Positions 51,869 through 61,220 of a stretch of 64,000 nt of DNA are shown piece by piece. Within the stretch, counting starts at the first letter, position 1. Each line of letters opens with the position of its first letter. The stretch is from Companilactobacillus heilongjiangensis. GTDB taxonomy: Bacteria > Bacillota > Bacilli > Lactobacillales > Lactobacillaceae. The position numbers were made by a program, and so were the translations under genes. The DNA is taken from the NCBI RefSeq assembly GCF_000831645.3, contig NZ_CP012559.1, positions 744,001 to 808,000 of the forward strand, given 5' to 3'. Below the pieces are notes generated by a model. That model ran no database searches. It was not told the origin of the DNA and saw nothing but the letters and a program-made list of their open reading frames with translations.

Positions 51869-54559
51869 ATGAAAAAGAAAGTATTCGTTATTTCACACAG
51901 TCACTGGGATCGTGAATGGTATATGGGATATGAACATCATCATATGCGTCTAGTTCAATTGATGGACGATTTGTTGGATTTATTTAAAAGAGACCCTGAA
52001 TTCAACAGTTTCCACTTAGATGGACAAACAATTATTTTGGATGATTATTTACAAGTTCGACCAGAAAGAGAAGCTGAAGTTAGAGCTTTGGTTGAGCAGG
52101 GTAAGTTACGTGTCGGACCATTTTATATCTTGCAAGATGACTTTCTGATCAGTGGTGAAGCCAATGCACGCGATATGTTGATTGGTAATCAAGATTCTAA
52201 GAAGTGGGGCAAACCAGTCGATTTGGGCTACTTCCCAGATACTTTTGGAAATATGGGCCAAACTGCTCAGATGTTGAAGTTGGCCGACTTGAAGTACGCT
52301 GCTTTTGGGCGTGGAGTTAAACCAACTGGCTTGAATAACCAAGTCTTTGATAATGAAAAATATACTTCTCAATACTCAGAAATGTGGTGGAAGGGTCCGG
52401 ATGATTCAAAAGTCTTGAGTATTCTCTTTGCTAATTGGTATAGCAACGGTAACGAGATTCCGGTGGATAAAGATGCTGCTAAAAAATATTGGGCTGAAAA
52501 ATTGGCAGATGCTGAAAAATATGCTTCAACTGACAATCTTTTAATGATGAATGGTGTTGACCACGAGCCAGTCCAACAAGATGTTATTGAAGCACTAAAA
52601 GTTGCTCAAGAATTGTATCCTGATTATGAATTTATTCACTCTAATTTCGACGATTACTTAGCTGCTGTGGCTGAAAGTATTCCTGAAGACCTTGGCTCCG
52701 TTGATGGTGAATTGACAAGTCAAGAAACTGACGGTTGGTATACATTGGCAAACACAGCTTCTTCACGAGTTTATTTGAAACAAGCCAATACGAAAGTTGA
52801 ACGTCAATTGGAAAATATTGCGGAACCGTTGGCAACCATGGCTTATGATCAAGAAAAAGCTGATTATCCACATGACCAATTACGTTACGCTTGGAAAACT
52901 TTATTACAAAACAACCCTCACGATAGTATTTGTGGCTGTTCAGTTGATGAAGTTCACCGTGAAATGATGACAAGATTTGAAAAGTCACAAGAAGTTGGTC
53001 AGTTTGTTGCCAAGGAAGCATTGGATACAATTTCTTCCCAAATTGATACAACTATTTTTCCAGACGACAGCAAGCCATTTGTTTTAATCAATACGAATGG
53101 TTATAAAAAGTCCGAATTGAAGACAGTTGAAATTGAATGGGACCGAGCATTATTTGCAGACGGTCGCCCTGATGCTCAATTTGAAAAAATGAAGGCAGTA
53201 GAACAGGCTTTACCAGCCCTAGAAGTCGTCAATTCTAAAGGTGAACGTGTTCCATTTAATTTGATTGGAACTGAAGTTAGATTTGGTTATGATTTACCAA
53301 AGACAAAATTCAGAATTCCTTACATGGCACTCTATGTGACTGTGCAAGTCAATATGACGATGCCAGCGTTTGCATGGGAAACATTGGCTTTGATCAAGGC
53401 TGATTCAGAACAATTGCCAAGTGAAGAACCAACTATATTTGACGAAACAAATAATGTTTTGGAAAACGATTATCTTAAAGTAACAGTTAAGCATGACGGC
53501 AGTTTGGATATTCTAGACAAGAAAACTAATCATGAATACAATGATCAATTGATTCTTGAAGATACTGGTGATATTGGTAACGAGTATATTTATCGTCAAT
53601 CAGCTGACCAGAAGACTATTCTTTCATCAGATAGCCCAGCAGTTGTCAAAGTCATCAGCAATGATACCTTGGGTGCTGAAATTGCATTGATTCAGACAAT
53701 GGATTTACCAGTTTCAGCCGACGAACGACTAGCTTATGAGCAACAAGCAGTGATTGATATAACCAATCGCGTTGCTAACCGTTCTGAGAAAACCGTGCCA
53801 GTTACCTTTACAACGACAATTACAATGTCAAAAGATTCTGACCAATTAAACTTTGAAACATCATTCAATAATAAAGTAAAAGACCACCGTGTGCGTGTTT
53901 TATTTAAGACAGATTTGAAAGCGGACAAGCACACAGCAGAGTCAATTTATGAAGTAGTTGAACGTTCAAACAAAGTTAATGAAACATGGCAAAATCCAAC
54001 CAACCCACAACATGAACAGGCATTTGTTAATATCCATGATGACAAAAATGGAGTAACAGTCGGAAACTTTGGTTTGAATGAATACGAAATTCTCCCCGAA
54101 GACAATACGATTGCAATCACACTTTTACGTTGTACCGGAGAAATGGGCGATTGGGGTTACTTTGAAACACCAGAAGCACAGTGCTTAGGTGAATATTCAG
54201 GTAAATATAGCCTTTCATTCCACGATGGATCAGATGAAAGCCGCATTGATTCATATCAAAAGGCGAGAAGTAACCAAGTCGAGATTCAAGCAGTTCAAAC
54301 AGGAGTTCATTCAGGAAAAAGAAAACCAGTCGATGCATTTATTACTTTGAAGGCAGATAACCTTGCTGTGACAAGTTTGAAACAAGCAGAAGACGGCCAA
54401 AAGAATGTGCTACGGGGCTACAATTTGACTAATAAGGAAGCTACTGTTGAATCAAATATTTTGACAAAAGCAGAAACAGTAAACTTCTTAGAAGAAGAAA
54501 TTGCTGATAGGGATGTGAAAGTTTTGCGTCCAGCAGAAATCAGAAGTTATAGATTTTAG
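51869..54559 (+). CDS. GH38 alpha-mannosidase
   Basis: A zinc-dependent retaining alpha-mannosidase of 896 residues, cytoplasmic. HSHWDREW (10-17) holds zinc ligands His10 and Asp12-type residues (H-x-H-x-D pattern starts here); the nucleophile is predicted at Asp124 in YFPDTFGNMGQ; NPHDSICGCSVDEVHREM holds the remaining zinc ligand region. The C-terminal half is the all-beta sandwich ending in RPAEIRSYRF. Bacterial relatives remove alpha-1,3/1,6-mannose from N-glycans or act on mannosylglycerate; context favours glycans. Second gene of the GH125 operon; repeat R8 starts 22 bp after its stop and no ordinary terminator is seen. Confidence 0.93.
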   Translation: MKKKVFVISHSHWDREWYMGYEHHHMRLVQLMDDLLDLFKRDPEFNSFHLDGQTIILDDYLQVRPEREAEVRALVEQGKLRVGPFYILQDDFLISGEANARDMLIGNQDSKKWGKPVDLGYFPDTFGNMGQTAQMLKLADLKYAAFGRGVKPTGLNNQVFDNEKYTSQYSEMWWKGPDDSKVLSILFANWYSNGNEIPVDKDAAKKYWAEKLADAEKYASTDNLLMMNGVDHEPVQQDVIEALKVAQELYPDYEFIHSNFDDYLAAVAESIPEDLGSVDGELTSQETDGWYTLANTASSRVYLKQANTKVERQLENIAEPLATMAYDQEKADYPHDQLRYAWKTLLQNNPHDSICGCSVDEVHREMMTRFEKSQEVGQFVAKEALDTISSQIDTTIFPDDSKPFVLINTNGYKKSELKTVEIEWDRALFADGRPDAQFEKMKAVEQALPALEVVNSKGERVPFNLIGTEVRFGYDLPKTKFRIPYMALYVTVQVNMTMPAFAWETLALIKADSEQLPSEEPTIFDETNNVLENDYLKVTVKHDGSLDILDKKTNHEYNDQLILEDTGDIGNEYIYRQSADQKTILSSDSPAVVKVISNDTLGAEIALIQTMDLPVSADERLAYEQQAVIDITNRVANRSEKTVPVTFTTTITMSKDSDQLNFETSFNNKVKDHRVRVLFKTDLKADKHTAESIYEVVERSNKVNETWQNPTNPQHEQAFVNIHDDKNGVTVGNFGLNEYEILPEDNTIAITLLRCTGEMGDWGYFETPEAQCLGEYSGKYSLSFHDGSDESRIDSYQKARSNQVEIQAVQTGVHSGKRKPVDAFITLKADNLAVTSLKQAEDGQKNVLRGYNLTNKEATVESNILTKAETVNFLEEEIADRDVKVLRPAEIRSYRF

Positions 54560-54580
54560 GTTTCGGCTGCCAGTTAAATA

Positions 54581-54775
54581 TGCCGTCTCCAGAGCTGGGA
54601 AATATTCTCAAGCTGTGCGGAACGGCCCGAGCCAAAGGGCGGTCTCGAACCTCGGTTTGAAGCCTTGACACAGTTCGTCAAGTCTCCAAACACGTCCGGT
54701 GGTATAAATACGGGAGAAATCTCCCGTACTTATACCACTACCACGGCACACAAATATTTCCCAGTTCTTCCGACT
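54581..54775 (-). repeat. Cloverleaf repeat R8
   Basis: Read on the minus strand. The outer stem 54591-54606 pairs with 54753-54768 (16 bp, one wobble). Arm A is an 18-bp type hairpin around cgggagaaatctcccg, arm B gacttgac/gtcaagg, arm C ggttcgag/ctcgggcc. It belongs with R1, R3 and R10 by stem sequence. About 100 bp of its 5' flank (54776-54878) are homologous to the flank of R3. It starts 22 bp after the GH38 stop, so it may also serve as the 3' end of that transcript. Confidence 0.92.
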
Positions 54776-54980
54776 AATTAATCGTTATTTGTTGAATGTA
54801 AAATATTTGAATGTATTTATATTCAAACAATTTTAGGCCGTGAAATATTAAAAGTAGGTTATCAACTAGCACCATGCATAAATATAATTAATTGAAGTAG
54901 ACTATAAAAAATGCCGCGATGGTATGGCTTATAGTCTATTTTTAAATTTGTAGAAGATGATCGGAGTGAATAGTTAAATT

Positions 54981-55172
54981 AGTCGGAGGAGCAGAGAGGT
55001 AGGATTCACCCGCTGTGGGTGTGGCGTTACGGCTTTAGCCGTTACACCACCGGGCGAGTTTGGAGACTTACCGGTCTTTGGTAAGACTTCAAACCGAGGT
55101 TCGAGACCGCACTTTGGCTCGGACCGGTCCGCATAGCAGGCGAAATCCTACCTCCCTGCTCCGGAGACGGCA
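54981..55172 (+). repeat. Cloverleaf repeat R9
   Basis: The outer stem 54988-55010 pairs with 55139-55162 (about 22 bp, one bulge, one mismatch). Arm A is TGGCGTTACGGC/GCCGTTACACCA as in R7, arm B gagacttacc/ggtaagactt, arm C ggttcgag/ctcggacc. It is head-to-head with R8 at 205 bp, and in sense upstream of the ABC ATPase gene. The spacer 54776-54980 shows no gene. Confidence 0.92.
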
Positions 55173-55228
55173 CTTTTAGCAATAGTGTACAAAAATACCA
55201 AAAGATTTTAGTTGTTTTGTATTTTTAA

Positions 55229-55242
55229 TGTAAGCGTTTTTC
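55229..55242 (+). promoter_or_regulatory. Cre-like box upstream of msmK
   Basis: tgtaagcgtttttc fits the cre consensus at 12 of 14 positions and lies 67 bp before the ATP-binding protein gene, after repeat R9. It matches the tgtaagcg cores before the PucR gene and the ABC permease genes. Confidence 0.5.
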
Positions 55243-55309
55243 AAATAAAATGGGTATATCAATTAAAGACAGACATAATATAAATAAATAATCGTGAGAG
55301 GTTCTAATT

Positions 55310-56419
55310 ATGGTAGAAATTGATTTAAATCACATTTATAAGAAATACGCTAACTCTGAAGAAGATGCTTATGCTGTTTCAGATTTCGATTTACATATCA
55401 AAGACAAGGAATTCATCGTCTTCGTTGGGCCATCAGGTTGTGGTAAGTCAACAACTCTTCGTATGATTGCCGGTTTGGAAGATATTTCTAAAGGTGAATT
55501 GATCATCGATGGTAAGTATGAAAATGATACAGCTCCTAAAGACCGTGATATTGCCATGGTTTTCCAAAATTATGCTTTGTATCCACATATGACTGTATTT
55601 AACAACATGGCTTTTGGTTTGAAGTTGCGTAAATACGAAAAAGAAAAGATTGAAGAAAAAGTTAAATACGCCGCTGAAGTATTGGGATTGGAAGAGTATC
55701 TTGATAGAAAACCTGCTGCTTTATCTGGTGGTCAAAGACAACGTGTTGCTTTAGGTAGAGCAATCGTTCGTGATGCACCAATTTTCCTAATGGATGAACC
55801 ATTATCTAACTTGGATGCCAAATTACGTGTTAACATGCGTGCTGAAATTGCTCGACTACACCAAAGACTCAACACAACTACAATTTACGTTACCCACGAT
55901 CAAACCGAAGCTATGACCATGGCCGACAGAATCGTTGTTATGTCAATGGGTGAGGTTCAACAGATCGGAACACCACATGAAGTTTATGCAACACCTAAGA
56001 ACAAATTTGTTGCCGGATTTATTGGATCACCAGCAATGAATTTCTTCGAAGTTGAATATAAAGATGGCATCATTAAAGATGGACAAGGATTATCATTGAA
56101 GGTTCCTGAAGGACGTGCCAAAGTTCTTAATGAAAAAGGCTACAATGGCAAACGCGTTACTTTAGGCCTTCGTCCAGAAGATATTCACGCTGAAGGTGCT
56201 TTTGAAGAGACATGGCCTGAATCATCTGTTAAATGTGAAGTCGTCGTATCTGAATTATTGGGTGCAACTTCAATGCTTTACTCAAAGATTGACGGTACAG
56301 AATTCGTTGCAATCGTTGATGCACGTGATTATCACAAACCAGGCGATACAGTAGACTTAACTTTTGATTTGAATAAAGCACATTTCTTTGATGATAAGAC
56401 AGAAGAAGCCATTAGATAA
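55310..56419 (+). CDS. msmK: Carbohydrate ABC transporter ATP-binding protein (MsmK/UgpC type)
   Basis: The cytoplasmic ATPase of carbohydrate importers, 369 residues. Walker A GPSGCGKST is at about 41-49, Q-loop FQNYALYPHM, signature LSGGQRQR, Walker B IFLMDEPLSNLDAKL, H-loop THDQTEA, then the C-terminal regulatory OB-fold domain (about 240-369) with LGLRPEDIHAEG. MsmK-type proteins are often shared by several sugar importers, and the ABC permease operon at 61221 shows no ATPase within the window, so this is the likely partner. It is a monocistronic unit between repeats R9 and R10. Confidence 0.93.
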   Translation: MVEIDLNHIYKKYANSEEDAYAVSDFDLHIKDKEFIVFVGPSGCGKSTTLRMIAGLEDISKGELIIDGKYENDTAPKDRDIAMVFQNYALYPHMTVFNNMAFGLKLRKYEKEKIEEKVKYAAEVLGLEEYLDRKPAALSGGQRQRVALGRAIVRDAPIFLMDEPLSNLDAKLRVNMRAEIARLHQRLNTTTIYVTHDQTEAMTMADRIVVMSMGEVQQIGTPHEVYATPKNKFVAGFIGSPAMNFFEVEYKDGIIKDGQGLSLKVPEGRAKVLNEKGYNGKRVTLGLRPEDIHAEGAFEETWPESSVKCEVVVSELLGATSMLYSKIDGTEFVAIVDARDYHKPGDTVDLTFDLNKAHFFDDKTEEAIR

Positions 56420-56521
56420 TAGTTTAATATCAATATTTCATAGTTTAAAATTCGCCGTTTAAAAATTTCTTGAATATAAATATATTTGAATAATTTTATA
56501 TTCAATTATTACTGATCAACT

Positions 56522-56716
56522 AGTCGGAAGAGCTGGGAAATATTTGTGTGCCGTGGTAGTGATATAAGCACGGGAGAAATCTCCCGTACCTATATCACCG
56601 GGCGAGTTTGGAGACTTACCGGTCTGTGGTAAGTCTCCAAACCGAGGCCCGAGACCGTACTTTGGCTCGGGCCGTTCCGCACAGCTTGAGAATATTTCCC
56701 AGCTCTGGAGACGGCA
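56522..56716 (+). repeat. Cloverleaf repeat R10
   Basis: The outer stem 56529-56544 pairs perfectly with 56691-56706 (16 bp, same as R1). Arm A is tgatata..cgggag/ctcccg..tatatca, with the G-C pair of R1 replaced by A-T on both sides; arm B gtttggagacttacc pairs perfectly with ggtaagtctccaaac; arm C ggcccgag pairs perfectly with ctcgggcc. The 5' flank (56433-56521) resembles those of R3 and R8. It lies between msmK and the PucR-type gene, in sense with both. Confidence 0.93.
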
Positions 56717-56789
56717 TAATTAAAAAAAGCACCAACCAGATAATTTGATTGGTGTTTTTGAAGTACAATCTCGAATTTAGACAATAAAA

Positions 56790-56833
56790 CTAGAATTTGT
56801 TACTTAATTTGTCATTTATGTAAGCGTTACAAT
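56790..56833 (+). promoter_or_regulatory. Regulatory region of the PucR-type gene, similar to that of the ABC permease operon
   Basis: The stretch tagaatttgttacttaattt...atgtaagcgttacaat is clearly related to 61133-61179. It ends in the dyad tgtaa-gcg-ttaca (56819-56831), a cre-like or private operator. The two control regions were probably duplicated. Confidence 0.55.
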
Positions 56834-56903
56834 TATATCCGTTAAGAAAATATTATTACGATAGTTTTTCAAAATATATAGAACGTGAATGGTGGCAAAT
56901 ATT

Positions 56904-57761
56904 ATGGTGGGAAGTGTAGCAAGATTTTTAAAACTTTATCCAAGTGCAAAGTTGACGACTGAGCCAGTTTCGAATGCAACTAGTTTTAATTGTCTGATTG
57001 CCGGTCAATGGATCAACGTTGATAAGCGTAATCTAACCGAACCAGAAAAGTTTTTGTTGTCGCTGATGAGCCAAGAGGATTCCTCCAAAGCTGTTCAGAA
57101 TAATTGGTGGCATTTTTTGACAGGTAAAGCTGACGACATTCCCACAATAAATAAAAATGTTAGAATCATTCAATTTGAAATCCAAAAGAATGAAACTAAG
57201 CAAAATGCCATTGAATGGTTGAGAGTATTCAAAGATACCTTTGATGATGTGGTCGATTGCTTTTTAATCAGTAATAATTCAGGAGTATTAATTGAAACAG
57301 AAACGACTAGTTGCATGGATAAAGAGAGCATCCAACAGATGGTTCAATTACTCGATTCAGATTTTTATACCAAGAGTAACCTTTACATTGGGCAGTTTTG
57401 GCCAGTCGATGAGAAGCTACCTAACATTTTTGAGAGCGAAAGACGCTTGTTTAAAAAATCAATAGAAATGAGAGACCGAGTTAATAATCTTTCGACCGTA
57501 ATCTTAGATTTTCTAGTTGAGCAAAATTTGAAGAATACCGATTTGTTTAAGAGTTTACGCGATAAGATTGAAATTGATCATAAAACAACCCAAATGATCG
57601 ATGCGTTATATCGCTGCGACTCTAATCTAGCAAAGACATCAAAAATGTTGTTCTTACACAGAAATACATTGCTATATCGAATTGAAAAATTTTATGAACA
57701 AACAGGATTTGATTTAAAAGACCGAGACGATTTGATTCTATGTTTCTTGCTATTGAAGTAA
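56904..57761 (+). CDS. PucR C-terminal helix-turn-helix (CdaR-like) regulator
   Basis: A 285-residue putative transcription activator. The C-terminal 55 residues fit the PucR/CdaR helix-turn-helix (IDALYRCDSNLAKTSKMLFLHRNTLLYRIEKFYEQTGFDLKDRDDLILCFLLLK). The N-terminal part is unrecognised and may sense a ligand. I use the ATG at 56904 because GGTGG lies 8 bases before it; the ATG at 56889 has no good site. It lies between the ATPase and the endoglycosidase gene, suggesting control of the glycan genes (inference). Confidence 0.83.
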   Translation: MVGSVARFLKLYPSAKLTTEPVSNATSFNCLIAGQWINVDKRNLTEPEKFLLSLMSQEDSSKAVQNNWWHFLTGKADDIPTINKNVRIIQFEIQKNETKQNAIEWLRVFKDTFDDVVDCFLISNNSGVLIETETTSCMDKESIQQMVQLLDSDFYTKSNLYIGQFWPVDEKLPNIFESERRLFKKSIEMRDRVNNLSTVILDFLVEQNLKNTDLFKSLRDKIEIDHKTTQMIDALYRCDSNLAKTSKMLFLHRNTLLYRIEKFYEQTGFDLKDRDDLILCFLLLK

Positions 57762-57795
57762 TTGAATCTTGTATATTGAATCCCATATAAAGAAG

Positions 57796-57827
57796 ACTGC
57801 AACGAAATAAGGTTGCGGTTTTTTTAG
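57796..57827 (+). terminator. Intrinsic terminator after the PucR-type gene
   Basis: actgcaac (57796-57803) pairs with gttgcggt (57812-57819, one wobble), followed by T. Confidence 0.8.
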
Positions 57828-57846
57828 TCCAATTATAAAAGAAAAG

Positions 57847-58027
57847 AGTCGGAAGAGCTGAGAGTATTCACCAGCTGTGGGTGTGGCGTTATGGCTTTAG
57901 CCATTACACCACCGGGCGTGTTTGGAGACTTGACGAATTGTGTCAAGGCTTCAAACCGAGGCTCGAGACCGCACTGTGGCTCGTGCCGGTCCGCATAGCA
58001 GGTGAATACTCTCAGCTCTGGAGATGG
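57847..58027 (+). repeat. Cloverleaf repeat R11
   Basis: The outer stem 57854-57872 pairs perfectly with 58001-58019 (19 bp, agagctgagagtattcacc), a third stem type that shares agagct with R1 but differs beyond. Arm A TGGCGTTATGGC/GCCATTACACCA, arm B gacttgac/gtcaaggc, arm C ggctcgag/ctcgtgcc. It lies 20 bp after the terminator and in sense upstream of the GH85 gene. Confidence 0.93.
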
Positions 58028-58130
58028 ACCCTTTAATTTATCCTTAAGCTAGTAAATCTAGTTTAAAGTGTCCAAATATTTCAGTTAGAAAATAGAGGAA
58101 TTTCTAAAAATAACTTGCTAAGCTTTCTCT

Positions 58131-58144
58131 TGAAAACACTTACA
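58131..58144 (+). promoter_or_regulatory. Cre-like box upstream of the GH85 gene
   Basis: tgaaaacacttaca matches the cre consensus except for one central base and lies 24 bp before the start codon, where bound CcpA would block transcription. Confidence 0.6.
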
Positions 58145-58168
58145 TAAAAACGTAGAGGGGTCTGGTTT

Positions 58169-60922
58169 ATGTCTAAAAAGGGATTTATATTAGCTGCTGC
58201 AGTTGGTATGGCGTCAGTGACATTGCTTTGTTCGAGTCACTTGGATTACCAAGTTGCACAAGCTGCTATAGGAACTGAAACAGCTTTTAAGTCACAAGGT
58301 ATTAATGATTTAGGTACTAACGATTTTGAAAAGAATCCGGAAGCCACAGCTTTATTTCCTGAGGGATTATTGAAATGGAGTCCGCAAACGGATCCGGATG
58401 CAAGTTATAATGTTTCCAATGTGAAATTGGCTAAACGTGCACAAGGTCAAAAAGTTAATGATTACCAAAATCCAGATGCAAAAGTTTTGTCAATTGCAAT
58501 CACTAACCGTCATACTGCTGGAACGCCATCGCAAGGTGACAGTAACAAGGCGGTTTATAACTTCACTAACTGGCAATACGTGGATACTTTGGTTGCTTGG
58601 GCAGGTTCGTCCGGTGAGGGGATTATCGTACCGCCAAGTGGTGATTTAACCGATGCCGCGCACAGAAATGGTGTACCAGTGGTCGGGACGGTCTTTTTCC
58701 CACCTTCTGTTTATGGCGGTAAGACCGAATGGGTTAAGCAATTTGTTCAAAAAGATAAAAATGGAAAATTCATTGTCGCTGATAAATTGCTTGAAATGGC
58801 TGATTACTATGGCTTTGACGGCTGGTTTATCAATGAAGAAACTGATGTCGATGAACAAACAGCCCATGATTTACGTGATATGATGGTTTATCTAAATGAA
58901 CATAAGAAATCTAGTCAGCAAATTATTTGGTATGATGCAATGTTGCCTTCTGGGGATGTGACATGGCAGGGTGCGTTGAATGATGAAAATAGTTCATTCT
59001 TCCAACAAGGTGATAAAAGTATCGCTGATAAAATGTTTATTGATTTCCGTTGGACTAAAGACAAATTGAGTTCATCTAATAAAGAAGCTTTTAAATTAGG
59101 TCGAAATCCATACGATCTTTTTGCCGGTATTGACCTGCAAGCGAACGGAATCAATAGTTCTCGCAATCCTGAAATGTTACTGGATGAAAGTGGTAAATTA
59201 AAGACTTCGATTGGTTTATATTGTCCTGATTGGACTTTGCGCGATGGTGCTAATTACGACGTCGACAAGTATTGGGAAAATGAGCAAAAGATGTGGACTA
59301 ATGCCAATAACGATCCGAGAAAAGTGGATACATCGCAAAATTGGCAAGGTATTTCTAAATATGTAGTTGAGAAAACACCTGTAACCCAATTCCCATTTGT
59401 CACGAATTTCAACGTTGGTAATGGTGATAACTATTACAAGAATGGTCAGTTAATGACTTCTGGAGCGTATAACAACCGGAGTATTCAAGATATTTTACCG
59501 ACATATCGTTGGATTCTTGATAATGCTAAAGGTAATAAGCTTTCCGCAAAATTCAGTTATAAGAATGTTTTCAATGGCGGATCATCTGTTGAATTATCTG
59601 GCGATATGAAGAACAATGCGGCCAGTTATATCAAACTTTACGCGTCTGATGTAAAGGCAACTGGTAGTGAATCAGCCAAGATTGTTGTTAAAGGCGAAAA
59701 GAATCTGGAATTAGTTTTGACCGATGAAAATGATAAAAAGGTCACGTTGGATGCTAATAAATACGATAATATCAATGGTTGGCACGAATACGGATTTAGT
59801 TTGTCCAAATTGGCCGGCAAAACAATTAAGTCGATTGGTTTAAATGTTTATGGATCAACTGGTGAAAACCAAATCAATATCGGTTCAATGACATTTAGCA
59901 ATGGTCAGTTCCAAAGAATAAATAATGTAACCGGTTTGAAAGTTCAAGGTAAGACAGTTACAGACGATATGACAGAAAACGTTCGTTTGCAGTGGGATAA
60001 AGCCAATGATGACACTGCCGGTTACAATATTTATCAACGAAAATCTAATGGTCACACCACATTAGCCGGAACGACCTCAAATAATGCTTTCACAATCACG
60101 AATGAAAAACGTTCAGAAGGCGTCATTGAATATATCGTTACACCAAAAGATATATTCAATAATGAATATTCTCATAAATCAGCCACAACAAGCTATACAT
60201 TTAACGTCCTAGAAAAACCCGAGGCAATATTTAGTTCCACTTCAACCTTTGTGAAAGCAGGTGAAGAAGTCACTTTGGCAGCCAAAGTATCACCATCAAC
60301 GCAAAGTGTCGAATGGGAAATACCAGGTGCTGAAGTGGTTTCTCAAACTGAAAAAGGCATTACCGTTAAGTTTGCTAAAGCTGGTCAATATTCAGTCAAT
60401 TGTAAAGTAACGAATGCGGCTGGAACAACGGAAGTCAGAAAAGCTGATTACATCACAGTGTATGACGAATCAGCAGGATATAGTGTTCAAGATTTGACGA
60501 AATTGGATGGTGTCAGTGCAACTGAAGGTTCAGGGTTCACCAATGAGAATGAAGATTTTTCACACGCAATAGATGGTGATTTAACAACTAAGTGGTGTGA
60601 TAATTCGCATGAAAATCCGTTCATGATAGTAGATCTAGGCAATACAAAGACGATTACAGGTTTCGAACTTTACAATGCAGCAACAGGTGGCGAAGATAGT
60701 GCTTGGAATACGAAAGATTACGATATTTTGGTAAGTAATGACAAGCAAAATTGGACGACTGTTGTTGAACACAGGAATAATACTTTAGATATTAGTAAAG
60801 ATGCTATTTCAAAAACAGAAGCTCGTTATGTGAAACTGTTTATTCATAAAGCAGAGCAATCAGGCAATACAGCCAGAATTTATGGATTCAAAATTATGGG
60901 TGTTGATCAAACCGGAGTTTAG
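58169..60922 (+). CDS. Secreted GH85 endo-beta-N-acetylglucosaminidase (EndoD-like)
   Basis: An extracellular enzyme that cuts the chitobiose core of N-glycans, releasing the oligosaccharide from protein. 917 residues. Signal peptide 1-33; GH85 catalytic domain about 60-450, with VPVVGTVFFPPSVYGGK and the catalytic pair Asn222/Glu224 in FDGWFINEET; a beta-sandwich (about 450-590); FnIII-like (about 595-680); PKD/Ig-like (about 690-770); and a C-terminal F5/8-type (CBM32-like) domain (about 780-917) with DLGNTKTITGFELYNA. No LPXTG, so probably released or held by sugar binding. AGAGGGGTC precedes the ATG. It is shorter than pneumococcal EndoD. Confidence 0.93.
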   Translation: MSKKGFILAAAVGMASVTLLCSSHLDYQVAQAAIGTETAFKSQGINDLGTNDFEKNPEATALFPEGLLKWSPQTDPDASYNVSNVKLAKRAQGQKVNDYQNPDAKVLSIAITNRHTAGTPSQGDSNKAVYNFTNWQYVDTLVAWAGSSGEGIIVPPSGDLTDAAHRNGVPVVGTVFFPPSVYGGKTEWVKQFVQKDKNGKFIVADKLLEMADYYGFDGWFINEETDVDEQTAHDLRDMMVYLNEHKKSSQQIIWYDAMLPSGDVTWQGALNDENSSFFQQGDKSIADKMFIDFRWTKDKLSSSNKEAFKLGRNPYDLFAGIDLQANGINSSRNPEMLLDESGKLKTSIGLYCPDWTLRDGANYDVDKYWENEQKMWTNANNDPRKVDTSQNWQGISKYVVEKTPVTQFPFVTNFNVGNGDNYYKNGQLMTSGAYNNRSIQDILPTYRWILDNAKGNKLSAKFSYKNVFNGGSSVELSGDMKNNAASYIKLYASDVKATGSESAKIVVKGEKNLELVLTDENDKKVTLDANKYDNINGWHEYGFSLSKLAGKTIKSIGLNVYGSTGENQINIGSMTFSNGQFQRINNVTGLKVQGKTVTDDMTENVRLQWDKANDDTAGYNIYQRKSNGHTTLAGTTSNNAFTITNEKRSEGVIEYIVTPKDIFNNEYSHKSATTSYTFNVLEKPEAIFSSTSTFVKAGEEVTLAAKVSPSTQSVEWEIPGAEVVSQTEKGITVKFAKAGQYSVNCKVTNAAGTTEVRKADYITVYDESAGYSVQDLTKLDGVSATEGSGFTNENEDFSHAIDGDLTTKWCDNSHENPFMIVDLGNTKTITGFELYNAATGGEDSAWNTKDYDILVSNDKQNWTTVVEHRNNTLDISKDAISKTEARYVKLFIHKAEQSGNTARIYGFKIMGVDQTGV

Positions 60923-60965
60923 GATTTCTAGTTCCATTTAATTTTTAATATATTTTATTCAAAAG

Positions 60966-61016
60966 AAACGTCCAAACCTACATTTTTACGATGTGTAGGT
61001 CTGGGCGTTTTTGGTG
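60966..61016 (+). terminator. Intrinsic terminator after the GH85 gene
   Basis: aaacgtccaaacctac pairs with gtaggtctgggcgttt (two wobbles), loop attttt-acgatgt, then T. Confidence 0.82.
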
Positions 61017-61132
61017 TTCAAAATTATTGGTAATAATCCTCTAGCAAATTAAAAAGTACAAGAGCCGGAGGCGGAAAAATTGATATATCATTTCAAAAGT
61101 CTTTTTATACTTTTCCTAGAATTTGTATAACA

Positions 61133-61179
61133 AATATAGAATTTGTAACTTATTTTGACCATTATGTAAGCGCTATAAT
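61133..61179 (+). promoter_or_regulatory. Regulatory region with cre-like box for the ABC permease operon
   Basis: tagaatttgtaacttatttt...attatgtaagcgctataatt matches the region before the PucR-type gene (56790-56833). The core tgtaagcgctataa (61165-61178) is cre-like and overlaps a TATAAT-like -10. Confidence 0.6.
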
Positions 61180-61220
61180 TCTGCTTGTAAGTTAATTAAG
61201 AGGGGAGGAGGAAAAAGAGA

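Noticed and set aside
41051-58027. CRISPR array or simple tandem repeat
   Set aside because: Copies are dispersed over tens of kilobases in both orientations with no regular spacers and no cas genes.
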